A stretch of DNA of 54,596 bases from RGIG8700 sp045648505 (GTDB lineage Bacteria; Bacillota; Clostridia; RGIG6154), in contig JAZROD010000004.1 in the NCBI GenBank assembly GCA_045648505.1, forward strand, positions 1-54,596. Reading direction: 5' to 3'. The number at the start of each line of letters is the position of its first letter. The stretch's first letter is position 1. A program made the position numbers and the translations under genes. The notes beneath the pieces were generated by a model. That model made no database searches and was not told the DNA's origin. It saw only the letters and a program-made list of their open reading frames with translations. Positions 42,842-50,790 of the stretch are shown in pieces.

Positions 42842-44461
42842 TTAACCGAATAATGCGATTAAAACACCCGCTGCAATTGCAGAACCGATAACGCCTGCAA
42901 CATTTGGTCCCATAGCGTGCATAAGAAGGAAGTTCTTTGGATTTTCCTTCTGACCAACTACCTGAGATACTCTGGCAGCCATTGGAACTGCTGAAACGCC
43001 TGCAGAACCGATTAATGGGTTAATCTTATTTTTAAGGAACAAGTTCATAAACTTAGCAAGAAGTACACCGCCTGCAGTACCACAACCAAATGCTACGATA
43101 CCCATAGCAATAATTGCAAGTGTTCTTCCCTGTAAGAATGTTTCAGCAGTAGCTGTAGCACCAACAGAAACACCAAGGAAAATTGTAACAATGTTCATAA
43201 GTTCGTTCTGAACTGTTTTTGAAAGTCTTTCTGCAACGCCTGATTCTTTAAGAAGGTTACCAAGCATAAGACATCCAACAAGTGGAGCTGCAGATGGAAC
43301 TAAAAGTGCAACGAAGATTGCAACAACGATTGGGAAAATAATCTTTTCTGTTTTTGAAACAGGACGAAGTTCCTTCATAACAATCATTCGTTCTTTTTTA
43401 GTTGTAAGTAATTTCATAATAGGTGGCTGAATTACAGGAACAAGAGCCATATATGAATATGCTGCAACTGCAATAGGTCCTAAAAGTTCAGGAGCAAGCT
43501 TTGATGTTACAAAGATAGCTGTAGGACCGTCAGCACCACCGATAATACCGATTGAGCTAGCCTGTTCAGGTGTGAAAATAGTTGAAACTGCAACAAAGTA
43601 TGTTAAGAAAATACCAAGCTGTGCAGCCGCACCTAAAAGAAGGCTCTTTGGATTTGCAATCAATGGACCAAAGTCTGTCATAGCACCAACACCGATAAAA
43701 ATTAAGCATGGATAAATACCAAGCTTAACACCAAGATAGAGATAGTCAATAAGACCCGGTGCTACTGCATTAGATGCATCAAATAAGTTCCAATGTGCAT
43801 GTCCACCTGCCCAAAGCTCTTCGTGGAACACTTCTGCACCAGGAAGGTTTGTAAGAAGCATACCAAAAGCGATTGGTAAAAGGAGCAATGGTTCAAACTT
43901 TTTAACAATTGCAAGGTAGAAAAGTACACATGCAATTAAAATCATTAAAAGATATTTCCAGTTAGCTGCAAGCATCATAAAACCTGTCTGCTCGATAAAA
44001 TTCATAACAGACTCCATAGCAGTAGGAACTTCAGGAGTAAGAACATCTTCTACAACTAATGACTGGATTTCTTCATTAGTAATAGTGTCACCTACGGTGA
44101 TTGCATCTTCTGAAAGTATGTATAAAACTTCACATTTTAAATTTTTCAAATCTTTTTCTTCAGCAATTACAGGGAAATTAACAGTAATTTCCTTACCTGC
44201 TGAAATAGAACCTGTGTTTGCAGAAGGTCCTGATACAAATGCAACTGCCTGATTTGCAGTTTCAAGTGTAACCATACTGCTTGGAATGTCTTTCTGTGAA
44301 ACATTGGCAATGACCAATGAAATCACACCATCTTCTTTTAAAAATTCTGCACTTTTAACTTCAACAGCCTTTGCATCGTCAACAGGAGCTGCAAAAGAAA
44401 CTGTTAAATTGCATATCAATATAAAAGCAACTAAAAGAACAGAAAAAATTCTCTTTTTCAT
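42842..44461 (-). CDS. oadB: Sodium-pumping decarboxylase beta subunit with extra extracytoplasmic N-terminal domain
   Basis: Integral membrane subunit that decarboxylates carboxybiotin and pumps sodium out. The C-terminal 370 residues are a normal OadB/GcdB: IFIGVGAMTDFGPLIANPKS, SIGIIGGADGPTAIFVTSKLAP with the sodium-site aspartate, and GSAGVSAVPMAARVSQ. In front is an unusual extension of about 165 residues. It starts with a signal peptide (KRIFSVLLVAFILICNLTVSFA) and continues as a soluble beta-rich segment (ISLVIANVSQKDIPSSMV, GSISAGKEITVNFPV) before the first membrane segment at about 165. The extension should lie outside the membrane. Total 539 versus 375-430 usual. Confidence 0.93.
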   Translation of the reverse strand: MKKRIFSVLLVAFILICNLTVSFAAPVDDAKAVEVKSAEFLKEDGVISLVIANVSQKDIPSSMVTLETANQAVAFVSGPSANTGSISAGKEITVNFPVIAEEKDLKNLKCEVLYILSEDAITVGDTITNEEIQSLVVEDVLTPEVPTAMESVMNFIEQTGFMMLAANWKYLLMILIACVLFYLAIVKKFEPLLLLPIAFGMLLTNLPGAEVFHEELWAGGHAHWNLFDASNAVAPGLIDYLYLGVKLGIYPCLIFIGVGAMTDFGPLIANPKSLLLGAAAQLGIFLTYFVAVSTIFTPEQASSIGIIGGADGPTAIFVTSKLAPELLGPIAVAAYSYMALVPVIQPPIMKLLTTKKERMIVMKELRPVSKTEKIIFPIVVAIFVALLVPSAAPLVGCLMLGNLLKESGVAERLSKTVQNELMNIVTIFLGVSVGATATAETFLQGRTLAIIAMGIVAFGCGTAGGVLLAKFMNLFLKNKINPLIGSAGVSAVPMAARVSQVVGQKENPKNFLLMHAMGPNVAGVIGSAIAAGVLIALFG

Positions 44462-44479
44462 ATCAATTACCTCTTATGA

Positions 44480-44848
44480 TTATTTAATTGTGCAAAGAAG
44501 TGCACCTGTTTCAACTGACTGACCTTTTGTAACTGCAACAGATGTTACAACACCATCACAACCAGCCATGATTTCGTTTTCCATTTTCATAGCTTCTAAA
44601 ATCATAAGAACCTGACCTTTTTTAACTGTATCGCCGTTATTTACATTTACAGCAAGAATTGTACCAGGCATTGGGCTTTCGATTTTTTCGCCTTCGCCAG
44701 CCTGAACAGGAGCTGCTGCTGGAGCAGGTGCTGCCGCTGGAGCTGGAGCTGCTGCAGGTGCAGGAGCTGCTTTTGCTGCTGTTTCGCCCATAAGTTCGAT
44801 TTCTACTTCGTACATTGTACCATTAACATTAACATTATACTTTTTCAT
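44480..44848 (-). CDS. Biotin carboxyl carrier protein of the decarboxylase
   Basis: A 122-residue protein. Residues 1-20 form a short N-terminal strand region (KKYNVNVNGTMYEVEIEL). A flexible Ala-Pro linker of about 24 residues follows (APAPAAAPAPAAAPAPAAAP), then the biotinyl domain with the biotin attachment motif EAMKMEN (Lys88). It carries the carboxyl group between OadA and OadB. Lies between the gamma and beta genes, 18 bp from each neighbour. The linker is low complexity by nature and is not a repeat element. Confidence 0.95.
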   Translation of the reverse strand: MKKYNVNVNGTMYEVEIELMGETAAKAAPAPAAAPAPAAAPAPAAAPVQAGEGEKIESPMPGTILAVNVNNGDTVKKGQVLMILEAMKMENEIMAGCDGVVTSVAVTKGQSVETGALLCTIK

Positions 44849-44865
44849 TTTAAATTACCTCTTTC

Positions 44866-45138
44866 TTAACCAATTTTTTTGAATGATAAAACTCTTATAT
44901 TTTTCGCTTCAGCACCTGTTTCATGTGCAATAACCGCACAAACTGCAGCAACAATTTCCTGTTTGTTTGCTATTGGTGCCTGAGCTGTGCTTACAGCAGG
45001 AACGCTTGCAGTTTCTGTGTTAGTTTTTTTGCTGAATGCTTTAATAATAAAACTCATAAACATACAGATAAAAACGATGCAGATAAGACCTACAAAAACC
45101 GTTCCCATACCCATAAGACATACAAATCCACTAGACAT
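44866..45138 (-). CDS. oadG: Decarboxylase gamma subunit (OadG-like)
   Basis: Small membrane anchor of 90 residues. A single membrane segment (LMGMGTVFVGLICIVFICMFMSFIIKAF) follows a short external end, then a flexible stretch (TASVPAVSTAQAP) and a C-terminal helix (EIVAAVCAVIAHETG). The pattern matches OadG, which holds the alpha-beta complex together. I chose the ATG at 45138, with AAAGGGGG upstream; the longer TTG frame reaches into that site. First gene of the operon. Confidence 0.85.
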   Translation of the reverse strand: MSSGFVCLMGMGTVFVGLICIVFICMFMSFIIKAFSKKTNTETASVPAVSTAQAPIANKQEIVAAVCAVIAHETGAEAKNIRVLSFKKIG

Positions 45139-45198
45139 TTCTGGTCCCCCTTTCAAAGATTTGAAAAATTATATCTAATCCAACCTTTTCCACGGTAT

Positions 45199-45227
45199 AT
45201 TATAACAAAGAAATATATAAAAATCAA
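45199..45227 (-). promoter_or_regulatory. Sigma-A promoter of the decarboxylase operon
   Basis: TTGATT (45227-45222), 17 bp, TATAAT (45204-45199) on the minus strand, about 60 bp before oadG. Confidence 0.65.
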
Positions 45228-45269
45228 TAGCTTAAATACATTTATTTTCTATTATTTATTCTTAATATG

Positions 45270-45298
45270 TGGACAAATAAATTTTACTGTGATAAAAT
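45270..45298 (+). promoter_or_regulatory. Sigma-A promoter of the MATE transporter
   Basis: TGGACA (45270-45275), 17 bp, TAAAAT (45293-45298), about 37 bp before the ATG at 45336. AAAAGGAG precedes the start codon. Confidence 0.65.
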
Positions 45299-45335
45299 AC
45301 TGCCGATGTACTTGAATAAAAGGAGAAAATCATAA

Positions 45336-46670
45336 ATGACAAAAGAAAATAAAATGGGCACAATGCCTGTAAACAAACTACTTGTAACTATGGCTCTTCC
45401 CATTGTTATATCTATGCTTATTCAGGCTCTTTATAATGTTGTTGACAGTATTTTCGTAGCAAAAATCAACGAAGATGCTCTTACTGCACTTTCTCTTGCC
45501 TTTCCAATGCAGAATTTAATTATTGCCGCCGCAACAGGAATAGGCGTTGGTATAAATGCACTGCTTTCAAAAAAGCTTGGTGAAAAAGAGTTCAGCTATG
45601 CAAACAAGGTTGCTTGTAATGGTATTTTTATTGAACTTTGTGCATTTGTTATCTTTCTTATAATAGGTATGTTTGCCGTTCCTGCCTTCATTCATTCACA
45701 AACCGACATTCCCCGTATAGCAGAATACGGAATTGAATATTTAAGAATATGTTGTATTTTTTCTTTTGGTGTATTTTTGCAGATAACATTTGAACGACTT
45801 TTACAGGCTACAGGAAAAACTATTTATTCAATGATTACTCAAATGTCAGGTGCTATTGTAAATATAATCCTTGACCCGATTTTCATTTTCGGCTTTTCAT
45901 TGGGAGTTAAAGGTGCGGCTATAGCAACAATACTTGGTCAGTTCGTAAGTGCCATTATGGGCTTTATCCTTAACAAAAAGAAAAATACAGAATTAACCCT
46001 TTCAATAAAGGACTGCAGACCTGATTTTAAAATCTGTTCAAAAATTCTTGCGGTTGGTGTACCATCCATTATAATGGCATCAATCGGTTCTGTAATGACT
46101 TTTTGTATGAACAAAATACTTATGGTATTATCTTCTACCGCAGTTGCAGTATTTGGTATATATTTCAAGCTTCAAAGCATAATACTTATGCCTATTTTCG
46201 GTCTTAATAACGGTATGGTGCCAATTATTGCATACAACTACGGTGCAAGAAAAAAAGAGCGTATCACAAAAACAATCAAGCTTTCTGTTATGTATGCGCT
46301 GATTATTATGTTTTTCGGACTTGTTTCAATGCAGATTTTCCCGAAACAACTGCTTTTTATGTTTGACGCTTCTGAAAATATGATTGAAATAGGCGTAACC
46401 GCTTTAAGAACCATAAGCTTAAGCTTTATTTTTGCGGGATTCTGCATCATTGCAACATCTGTTTTTCAGGCTTTTGGTAACGGTCTTTACAGTATGTTTG
46501 TATCAATAGCAAGACAGCTTGTTATTTTAGTTCCCTTGGCATATTTATTCTCTTTGTCAGGTGATATTTCTTATGTTTGGCTCTCTTTCCCTCTTGCAGA
46601 AGTTGTGAGCGTAATTATCTGTGCTTTATATCTTATCAGAATATACAAACAAAAAATAAAACAATTATGA
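45336..46670 (+). CDS. MATE-family multidrug or metabolite exporter
   Basis: A 444-residue membrane protein with twelve hydrophobic segments in two repeats. MPVNKLLVTMALPIVISMLIQALYNVVDSIFVA-type opening is diagnostic of clostridial MATE proteins, followed by INALLSKKLGEK; the second repeat contains AVFGIYFKLQSIILMPIFGLNNGMVPIIAYNYGA. The aspartate in the first membrane half (NVVDS) fits the cation site. Drug or metabolite export coupled to sodium or protons is the family role; the substrate is unknown. No strong terminator follows directly; a small ORF begins 8 bp after the stop. Confidence 0.93.
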   Translation: MTKENKMGTMPVNKLLVTMALPIVISMLIQALYNVVDSIFVAKINEDALTALSLAFPMQNLIIAAATGIGVGINALLSKKLGEKEFSYANKVACNGIFIELCAFVIFLIIGMFAVPAFIHSQTDIPRIAEYGIEYLRICCIFSFGVFLQITFERLLQATGKTIYSMITQMSGAIVNIILDPIFIFGFSLGVKGAAIATILGQFVSAIMGFILNKKKNTELTLSIKDCRPDFKICSKILAVGVPSIIMASIGSVMTFCMNKILMVLSSTAVAVFGIYFKLQSIILMPIFGLNNGMVPIIAYNYGARKKERITKTIKLSVMYALIIMFFGLVSMQIFPKQLLFMFDASENMIEIGVTALRTISLSFIFAGFCIIATSVFQAFGNGLYSMFVSIARQLVILVPLAYLFSLSGDISYVWLSFPLAEVVSVIICALYLIRIYKQKIKQL

Positions 46671-46678
46671 GGTAAAAT

Positions 46679-46807
46679 ATGTTACGATTATTTGAAACGC
46701 ACTATGCAAGGAAATACACTCTTCTTGAAGGTTTTCTGTGTTGTTTAAAGAAAAAGCAACACCTGAATGTATACTTGGCGCAACCCTTTCATTTATTTCT
46801 CTTATAA
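46679..46807 (+). CDS. Possible small protein of 42 residues (uncertain)
   Basis: An ATG at 46679 has GAGGT 5 nt upstream and follows the MATE stop by 8 bp. The frame runs 42 codons (LRLFETHYARKY ... AQPFHLFLL) before a TAA. The composition is partly hydrophobic with a CCLKKKQ patch. No similarity is recognised. It may be a coupled small membrane protein or a chance frame. Confidence 0.25.
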   Translation: MLRLFETHYARKYTLLEGFLCCLKKKQHLNVYLAQPFHLFLL

Positions 46808-46820
46808 TAATAAATTTAAC

Positions 46821-46849
46821 TTGACTTAAAAACATATTTTTAGTAAAAT
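46821..46849 (+). promoter_or_regulatory. Sigma-A promoter of tRNA-Thr
   Basis: TTGACT (46821-46826), 17 bp, TAAAAT (46844-46849), ending 11 bp before the tRNA's first base. Confidence 0.8.
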
Positions 46850-46860
46850 GTGTTAGTAAT

Positions 46861-46936
46861 GCTTGTGTAGCACAGTCGGTAGTGCAGCTCATTCGTAATG
46901 AGCAGGTCGTCCGTTCGAGCCGGATCACAAGCTCCA
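46861..46936 (+). tRNA. trnT: tRNA-Thr (anticodon CGU)
   Basis: A complete cloverleaf of 76 nt. The acceptor stem is GCTTGTG with CACAAGC. The D-arm is GCAC/GTGC, the anticodon stem GCTCA/TGAGC with loop TTCGTAA (anticodon CGT), and the T-arm GTCCG/CGGAT with loop TTCGAGC. The discriminator is T and the CCA end is encoded. It reads the ACG codon. It has its own promoter and terminator. Confidence 0.95.
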
Positions 46937-46966
46937 AAGCGTAAGCACAGATGCTTACGCTTTTAA
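46936..46966 (+). terminator. Terminator of tRNA-Thr
   Basis: AAAGCGTAAGCA (46936-46947) pairs with TGCTTACGCTTT (46952-46963), then TTAATATT. The stem starts within one base of the tRNA's CCA end. Confidence 0.8.
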
Positions 46967-46970
46967 TATT

Positions 46971-47000
46971 AAAACCCTATGCAAATTTGCATAGGGTTTT
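46971..47000. terminator. 30-bp perfect palindrome, terminator of the GH4 gene
   Basis: AAAACCCTATGCAAA (46971-46985) is followed directly by its exact complement to 47000. The minus-strand copy ends the GH4 gene with a TTTT end; the plus strand runs into T5. It probably stops transcription from both sides. Confidence 0.8.
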
Positions 47001-47005
47001 TAGTA

Positions 47006-48478
47006 TTATTTCTTATATTTTGGATAATCTGTAAGATATTTTGATGTGTTGTCACACATTTCATCAAAGAGTTTTCTTGCTTCATCCATTGGAATAGTTA
47101 CAAGCGGATCAGCAACAAAAGCTTTGAATGCTTTTTCAAGGTCTCTTTCAAGAGCAGCTTCAACAATCATTTCCTGTTCATCAAGAATTCTTAATACAAG
47201 CGGACTAACGCCTCTTGGAACTTCACCTGCAAATACAGGCTCTAAACTGTTATCTCTGAATGCTGCATTTGTTTCTACAACTGCACCAAGTGGAAGATTT
47301 GGAATCTGCCCGTAGTTAGGGATGTTTACATTTGTAACCATATCGCCCATACCAAGAAGTGCTTTCATCTGAACAACGCCTTCTTCACCTGATGGCCATA
47401 CGCCAAATGGTTTTGTTTCGTTGTAGTATTCTTCGCTTTCTTTCATCTTTTTAGCAAGTTCTTCTTTTCTTGAAGCAACTGTTGTAAGCTGATAATGCCA
47501 TGTATCTTTTACCTGTTCAGGGCTCTTTAAGTAGTGGTAACCAGGATTAAATTCTGCAAGGTGTCTGTCACCTGCTGCAGCAATAGCACCATATCTCTTG
47601 AAAAGGTCCATTTTAACACTTTCAAGTGTTTTGAAGTTTGAGTTAGCCCAGTTATCATCTCCACCTTCGCCGAAACCGTCTTTGAGATGTTTATCAACAA
47701 ACTTTGTATATGTATCAAAAAGGTTAATTTTGCCGTAGTTTGCTTTTGTAAGCCATGTGAAGTGGTTTACACCAACAACATTTGTGATGATTTCATTTCT
47801 TTTTACATCTTTGATGCCTTCAATTTCTTCCAAGGCTTTTGTTAAAAGCTTCTGTGTGCCGAAAACTTCGTGGCAACAACCAAAGGCTTTGATTTCAGGA
47901 AACACTTTATAAAGAGTTCTAACGCATACTGTCATTGGGTTTGTGTAGTTGATAACCCATGCATCAGGACAATTTTCTTTAATTGCTTTACCGATAACTT
48001 CATACATCGGTACAGTTCTTAAAGCTCTGATAATACCACCGGGACCAATTGAATCACCTACAGGCTGATAAATGCCATATTTTTCAGGTGTATGCACATC
48101 TGATTCCATTTCATCGAATGTACCAGGCAAGATTGAAATAACTACAAAATCCGCACCTTTTAATGCGTCTGCAAGGTTCTTTTCAGCTTTATATTTCCAG
48201 TTAGATGGAAGTCTTTCTGCATTTGGGTCTTCATCCATATGCCCAGTTACAGGGTCCCATGTTGAATCATCGTAATAAACTGCAATTCTTTCAATTTTAT
48301 TTCCTATTTCTTCATTTCTTTTTGCAGCTTCATAATCAATATCATAAAGAGCAACTTCACCGCTTAAATCCTGTTCAATAAGAAGGTCTCTCATAAGCTG
48401 CCAAGCCCAGCCTCTTGAACCACCGCCGATATATGCGATTTTTAAATTTTCAACTTTACTTTTAAATTCGTTTTTCAT
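47006..48478 (-). CDS. Glycoside hydrolase family 4, CHEV type (probable alpha-galacturonidase)
   Basis: NAD- and metal-dependent glycosidase that cleaves by oxidation and elimination. The dinucleotide site is IAYIGGGSRGW (residues 14-24). INYTNP (176-181) and the metal-binding CHEV (202-205) with GVNHFTW (H239) follow. In GH4 the four-residue motif tracks specificity: CHEV is described for the Bacillus LplD group, which acts on alpha-galacturonides. The assignment follows that rule and has not been tested here. Length 490 and no signal peptide, so it acts on imported oligosaccharides. GAGGG precedes the ATG. The gene is a single unit with its own promoter. Confidence 0.88.
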   Translation of the reverse strand: MKNEFKSKVENLKIAYIGGGSRGWAWQLMRDLLIEQDLSGEVALYDIDYEAAKRNEEIGNKIERIAVYYDDSTWDPVTGHMDEDPNAERLPSNWKYKAEKNLADALKGADFVVISILPGTFDEMESDVHTPEKYGIYQPVGDSIGPGGIIRALRTVPMYEVIGKAIKENCPDAWVINYTNPMTVCVRTLYKVFPEIKAFGCCHEVFGTQKLLTKALEEIEGIKDVKRNEIITNVVGVNHFTWLTKANYGKINLFDTYTKFVDKHLKDGFGEGGDDNWANSNFKTLESVKMDLFKRYGAIAAAGDRHLAEFNPGYHYLKSPEQVKDTWHYQLTTVASRKEELAKKMKESEEYYNETKPFGVWPSGEEGVVQMKALLGMGDMVTNVNIPNYGQIPNLPLGAVVETNAAFRDNSLEPVFAGEVPRGVSPLVLRILDEQEMIVEAALERDLEKAFKAFVADPLVTIPMDEARKLFDEMCDNTSKYLTDYPKYKK

Positions 48479-48489
48479 TTCAAACCCTC

Positions 48490-48501
48490 ACATTCGAATG
48501 T
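48490..48501. promoter_or_regulatory. 12-bp palindrome in the GH4 leader
   Basis: ACATTCGAATGT is a perfect palindrome. It lies between the expected start of transcription (near 48508) and the ribosome binding site of the GH4 gene. This is a usual place for a repressor operator. Confidence 0.45.
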
Positions 48502-48514
48502 TTTCTTTTTAAAC

Positions 48515-48543
48515 AATATACAACAACATTTTTAATTTTTCAA
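48515..48543 (-). promoter_or_regulatory. Sigma-A promoter of the GH4 gene
   Basis: TTGAAA (48543-48538), 17 bp, TATATT (48520-48515) on the minus strand. Confidence 0.65.
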
Positions 48544-48586
48544 GTACCTATTATCGCTTTTTTATGGTTAAAATCTAAAAAAAGAC

Positions 48587-49273
48587 TTAATATTTTGAAA
48601 TAAATTTCAAAGTAAGCGCAATTGAGTTTTTTGCAGCAATTTCAAGGAAATCAACATAAGCCATTTCAGGATTTCCGTCAGCGGTATCTGAAATTGATCT
48701 GATAGCGCAGAAAGGAACTTTGTTCACATAGCAAACCTGTGCCATACTTCCGCCTTCCATTTCACATGCAACTGCACCGAAATTTTCTATAATCTTCTGC
48801 TTCACATTTTTATCTGCAATAAACTGATCGCCTGATGCAATAACACCTTCAACATAATTTATTCCGATTTCTTCAACGGATTCTTTAATAATACCACGGG
48901 TTTTTTCATCTGCTTTAAACTCAACAACATTTATTCCTGAAATCAAGCCAACAGGGTCACCTAAAAATGATGTATCCATATCGTGCTGAACCAGACCTAT
49001 TGATATTGCAACATCTGCAATATTTAATTTATCTGTAAGAGTTCCCGCAACACCTGTGTTTACAATAACATCAGGATTATATTTAAGAATCATTGCTTCA
49101 CAGCATATAGCTGCAAACACTTTGCCAATACCGCAAACGGCACAAACAACTTCTTTACCTGAAACCGTTCCCGATACAAATTTTATTCCGCTTACAATTT
49201 CTTCTTTCTTATTTTCAATGACAGCTTCAATACCTGCCATTTCTTTTTCCATTGCTGCTATAATTCCTATCAT
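48587..49273 (-). CDS. mtnN: 5'-methylthioadenosine/S-adenosylhomocysteine nucleosidase
   Basis: Splits MTA and SAH (and 5'-deoxyadenosine) to adenine and the ribosyl product, clearing by-products of S-adenosylmethionine chemistry. IGIIAAMEKEMAG opens it. VNTGVAGTL, the GDQFI block and ACEMEGGSMAQVCY with RSISDTADG at the end match the family, including the catalytic aspartate. 228 residues. The ATG overlaps the rnmV stop by 4 bp (ATGA). Third gene of the esterase-rnmV-mtnN unit. Confidence 0.96.
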   Translation of the reverse strand: MIGIIAAMEKEMAGIEAVIENKKEEIVSGIKFVSGTVSGKEVVCAVCGIGKVFAAICCEAMILKYNPDVIVNTGVAGTLTDKLNIADVAISIGLVQHDMDTSFLGDPVGLISGINVVEFKADEKTRGIIKESVEEIGINYVEGVIASGDQFIADKNVKQKIIENFGAVACEMEGGSMAQVCYVNKVPFCAIRSISDTADGNPEMAYVDFLEIAAKNSIALTLKFISKY

Positions 49274-49857
49274 AAACTTACCTCTATTTTTTCTGTTATT
49301 TTTTTATATTCTTCATATCCTACAAAAGTATTAAGTGCATCTAAAAGACCATTAACTGAAAGATTTGTAGGTAATTTCAATTCTTTAAGAAGCTTTTTTC
49401 TTTTTTCTGCACTATCACTTTTACCTGCATAACCATCATTAAATAAATCAAGCTTTGAAACTTCAGAAATCTCTTTGTCAGAAAATCCACATCCTGCTTT
49501 TTTTAAAGCATCAATAATTATTTCTCTGCTCATTCCTTCAACACCTAAAAAACCTTCTTTTGATGCTGTTTCTTTTCTCTTTTCCTTTCCTGATATTTCA
49601 GGAATATATGCGTTTTTGATTTTATCAGTGCCGATAATCTTTTTAAGATGATTTCTTATAAGAAGACCGCCTGAATCGCTGTCTGTCAAAACAACAACCC
49701 CTCTTTCACGGGCGTATCTTTTTATCAGCTGTGTTTTTTCTTTATCTTTAAAAATACGAAAGCCGTTTACTGCAATAACAACAGCATCTTCTAAAATACT
49801 GTCAAGCTTAATTTTATCGTATTTTCCTTCAACTATGATTATCTCATTTATTTTCAT
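49270..49857 (-). CDS. rnmV: Ribonuclease M5
   Basis: Toprim-domain nuclease that matures 5S rRNA. NEIIIVEGKYDKIKL holds the catalytic glutamate of the Toprim motif and VVLTDSDSGG the DxD pair. The C-terminal half (KEGFLGVEGMSREII) matches the 5S-binding domain. I chose the ATG at 49857 because it gives the family-like start MKINEII; an ATG three codons earlier (49866) overlaps the esterase stop. Neither has a clear ribosome binding site, so translation is probably coupled to the esterase. About 195 residues. The usual partner ksgA is absent. Confidence 0.93.
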   Translation of the reverse strand: MKINEIIIVEGKYDKIKLDSILEDAVVIAVNGFRIFKDKEKTQLIKRYARERGVVVLTDSDSGGLLIRNHLKKIIGTDKIKNAYIPEISGKEKRKETASKEGFLGVEGMSREIIIDALKKAGCGFSDKEISEVSKLDLFNDGYAGKSDSAEKRKKLLKELKLPTNLSVNGLLDALNTFVGYEEYKKITEKIEVSL

Positions 49858-49858
49858 A

Positions 49859-50770
49859 TTATTCATACATTTTAATTGTTTTCTTAATTACATCTCCCTG
49901 AATTTTGGGTATCTGGTGAATATGATTTATGTAATTATCTGCAAACTTAACATACCACTCCTGATTAGTATCAACGCCATCTTGTCTGTACTTTTTAGCA
50001 AGTGTGATTTTTTCTTCATAGCTTGCATCAGGATTTGCTTTATTAAAATCATACATTGACACCCATTCAACCATTCTTATTCCTCTGTATAACTGTTCTG
50101 TTTCAAATCTGTCAAGATTTTTCTCGGAATAAACAGGCATTGTTTCAAAATCACATTCTTTGATATAGCCTAAATCCTTCAATAAAATCTGTGCCATCAC
50201 ATGATGTCCAAGTTCAGACGGATGAAGACCATCATCATCAAAGATTTCTTTATCCATCATATTAAACATAACTGTATTGAAATCAACCAACTGAAGATTT
50301 TTCTCTTCTGCTATTTCTTTTAAAAAGTCAATGCAAATACCAAGAGGAACATTACATCCTTTTGCAAAATGTTTATCGTCATCTGTAGGAGTTGGAGTGC
50401 AAAGTATAACTTTTGCTCCCGCTTCCATACAATCTTCAATAATTTTTCTCATATTGACTCTGTATAAATCAAGAAAATGATTTCTCTTTTCTTCAACATT
50501 TTCAATTTCTTTCCCCGGCATATAAAGAGATCTTTCAATATCATTTGCACCGAGCATTAAAATTACAGTTGTGGGGTTTAAAATAAGACAATCTTCATAA
50601 AGTCTGTCCACAGTTCTGCATGCCGCATCGCCTGGTATACCGCAATTATAAATTTTGACCCTGTCTTCTTTATGATTATCAACTAAAAACTGAAAAACTT
50701 CTTTTATTGAATGGCCATGTGTTGTTATACTGTCGCCAAGAAAACACACTGTTTCGTTTTTATTAAACAC
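49859..50770 (-). CDS. SGNH/GDSL hydrolase (probable carbohydrate esterase)
   Basis: Serine esterase of the SGNH fold. Block I FLGDSITTHG has the nucleophile S14, block II the glycine in CGIPGD, block III LGANDIE and block V DGLHPSELGHH the Asp-His pair. No signal peptide, so cytosolic; deacetylation of imported sugars is the likely role. A C-terminal extension of about 90 residues (from LGYIKECD) is not part of the core fold. The start is a GTG at 50770 with AAAGGGGG 7 nt upstream; the longer TTG frame lacks a site. It shares a symmetric divergent promoter with the GH116 gene. Confidence 0.86.
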   Translation of the reverse strand: MFNKNETVCFLGDSITTHGHSIKEVFQFLVDNHKEDRVKIYNCGIPGDAACRTVDRLYEDCLILNPTTVILMLGANDIERSLYMPGKEIENVEEKRNHFLDLYRVNMRKIIEDCMEAGAKVILCTPTPTDDDKHFAKGCNVPLGICIDFLKEIAEEKNLQLVDFNTVMFNMMDKEIFDDDGLHPSELGHHVMAQILLKDLGYIKECDFETMPVYSEKNLDRFETEQLYRGIRMVEWVSMYDFNKANPDASYEEKITLAKKYRQDGVDTNQEWYVKFADNYINHIHQIPKIQGDVIKKTIKMYE

Positions 50771-50790
50771 ATCTATTCCCCCTTTAGAGT

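Noticed and set aside
44698..44780. Short tandem repeat in DNA (Ala-Pro codons)
   Set aside because: It encodes the flexible Ala-Pro linker of the biotin carrier protein, a normal feature of the family.
46665..46937. Minus-strand ORF of 90 codons
   Set aside because: It reads antisense through the tRNA-Thr gene and the tRNA promoter, and resembles no protein. A tRNA-antisense artefact.
48580..48613. Terminator at the end of mtnN
   Set aside because: TTTGAAA and TTTCAAA can pair, but the stem is only A/T-G weak and the T-run lies 10 nt further on. Too weak to call.
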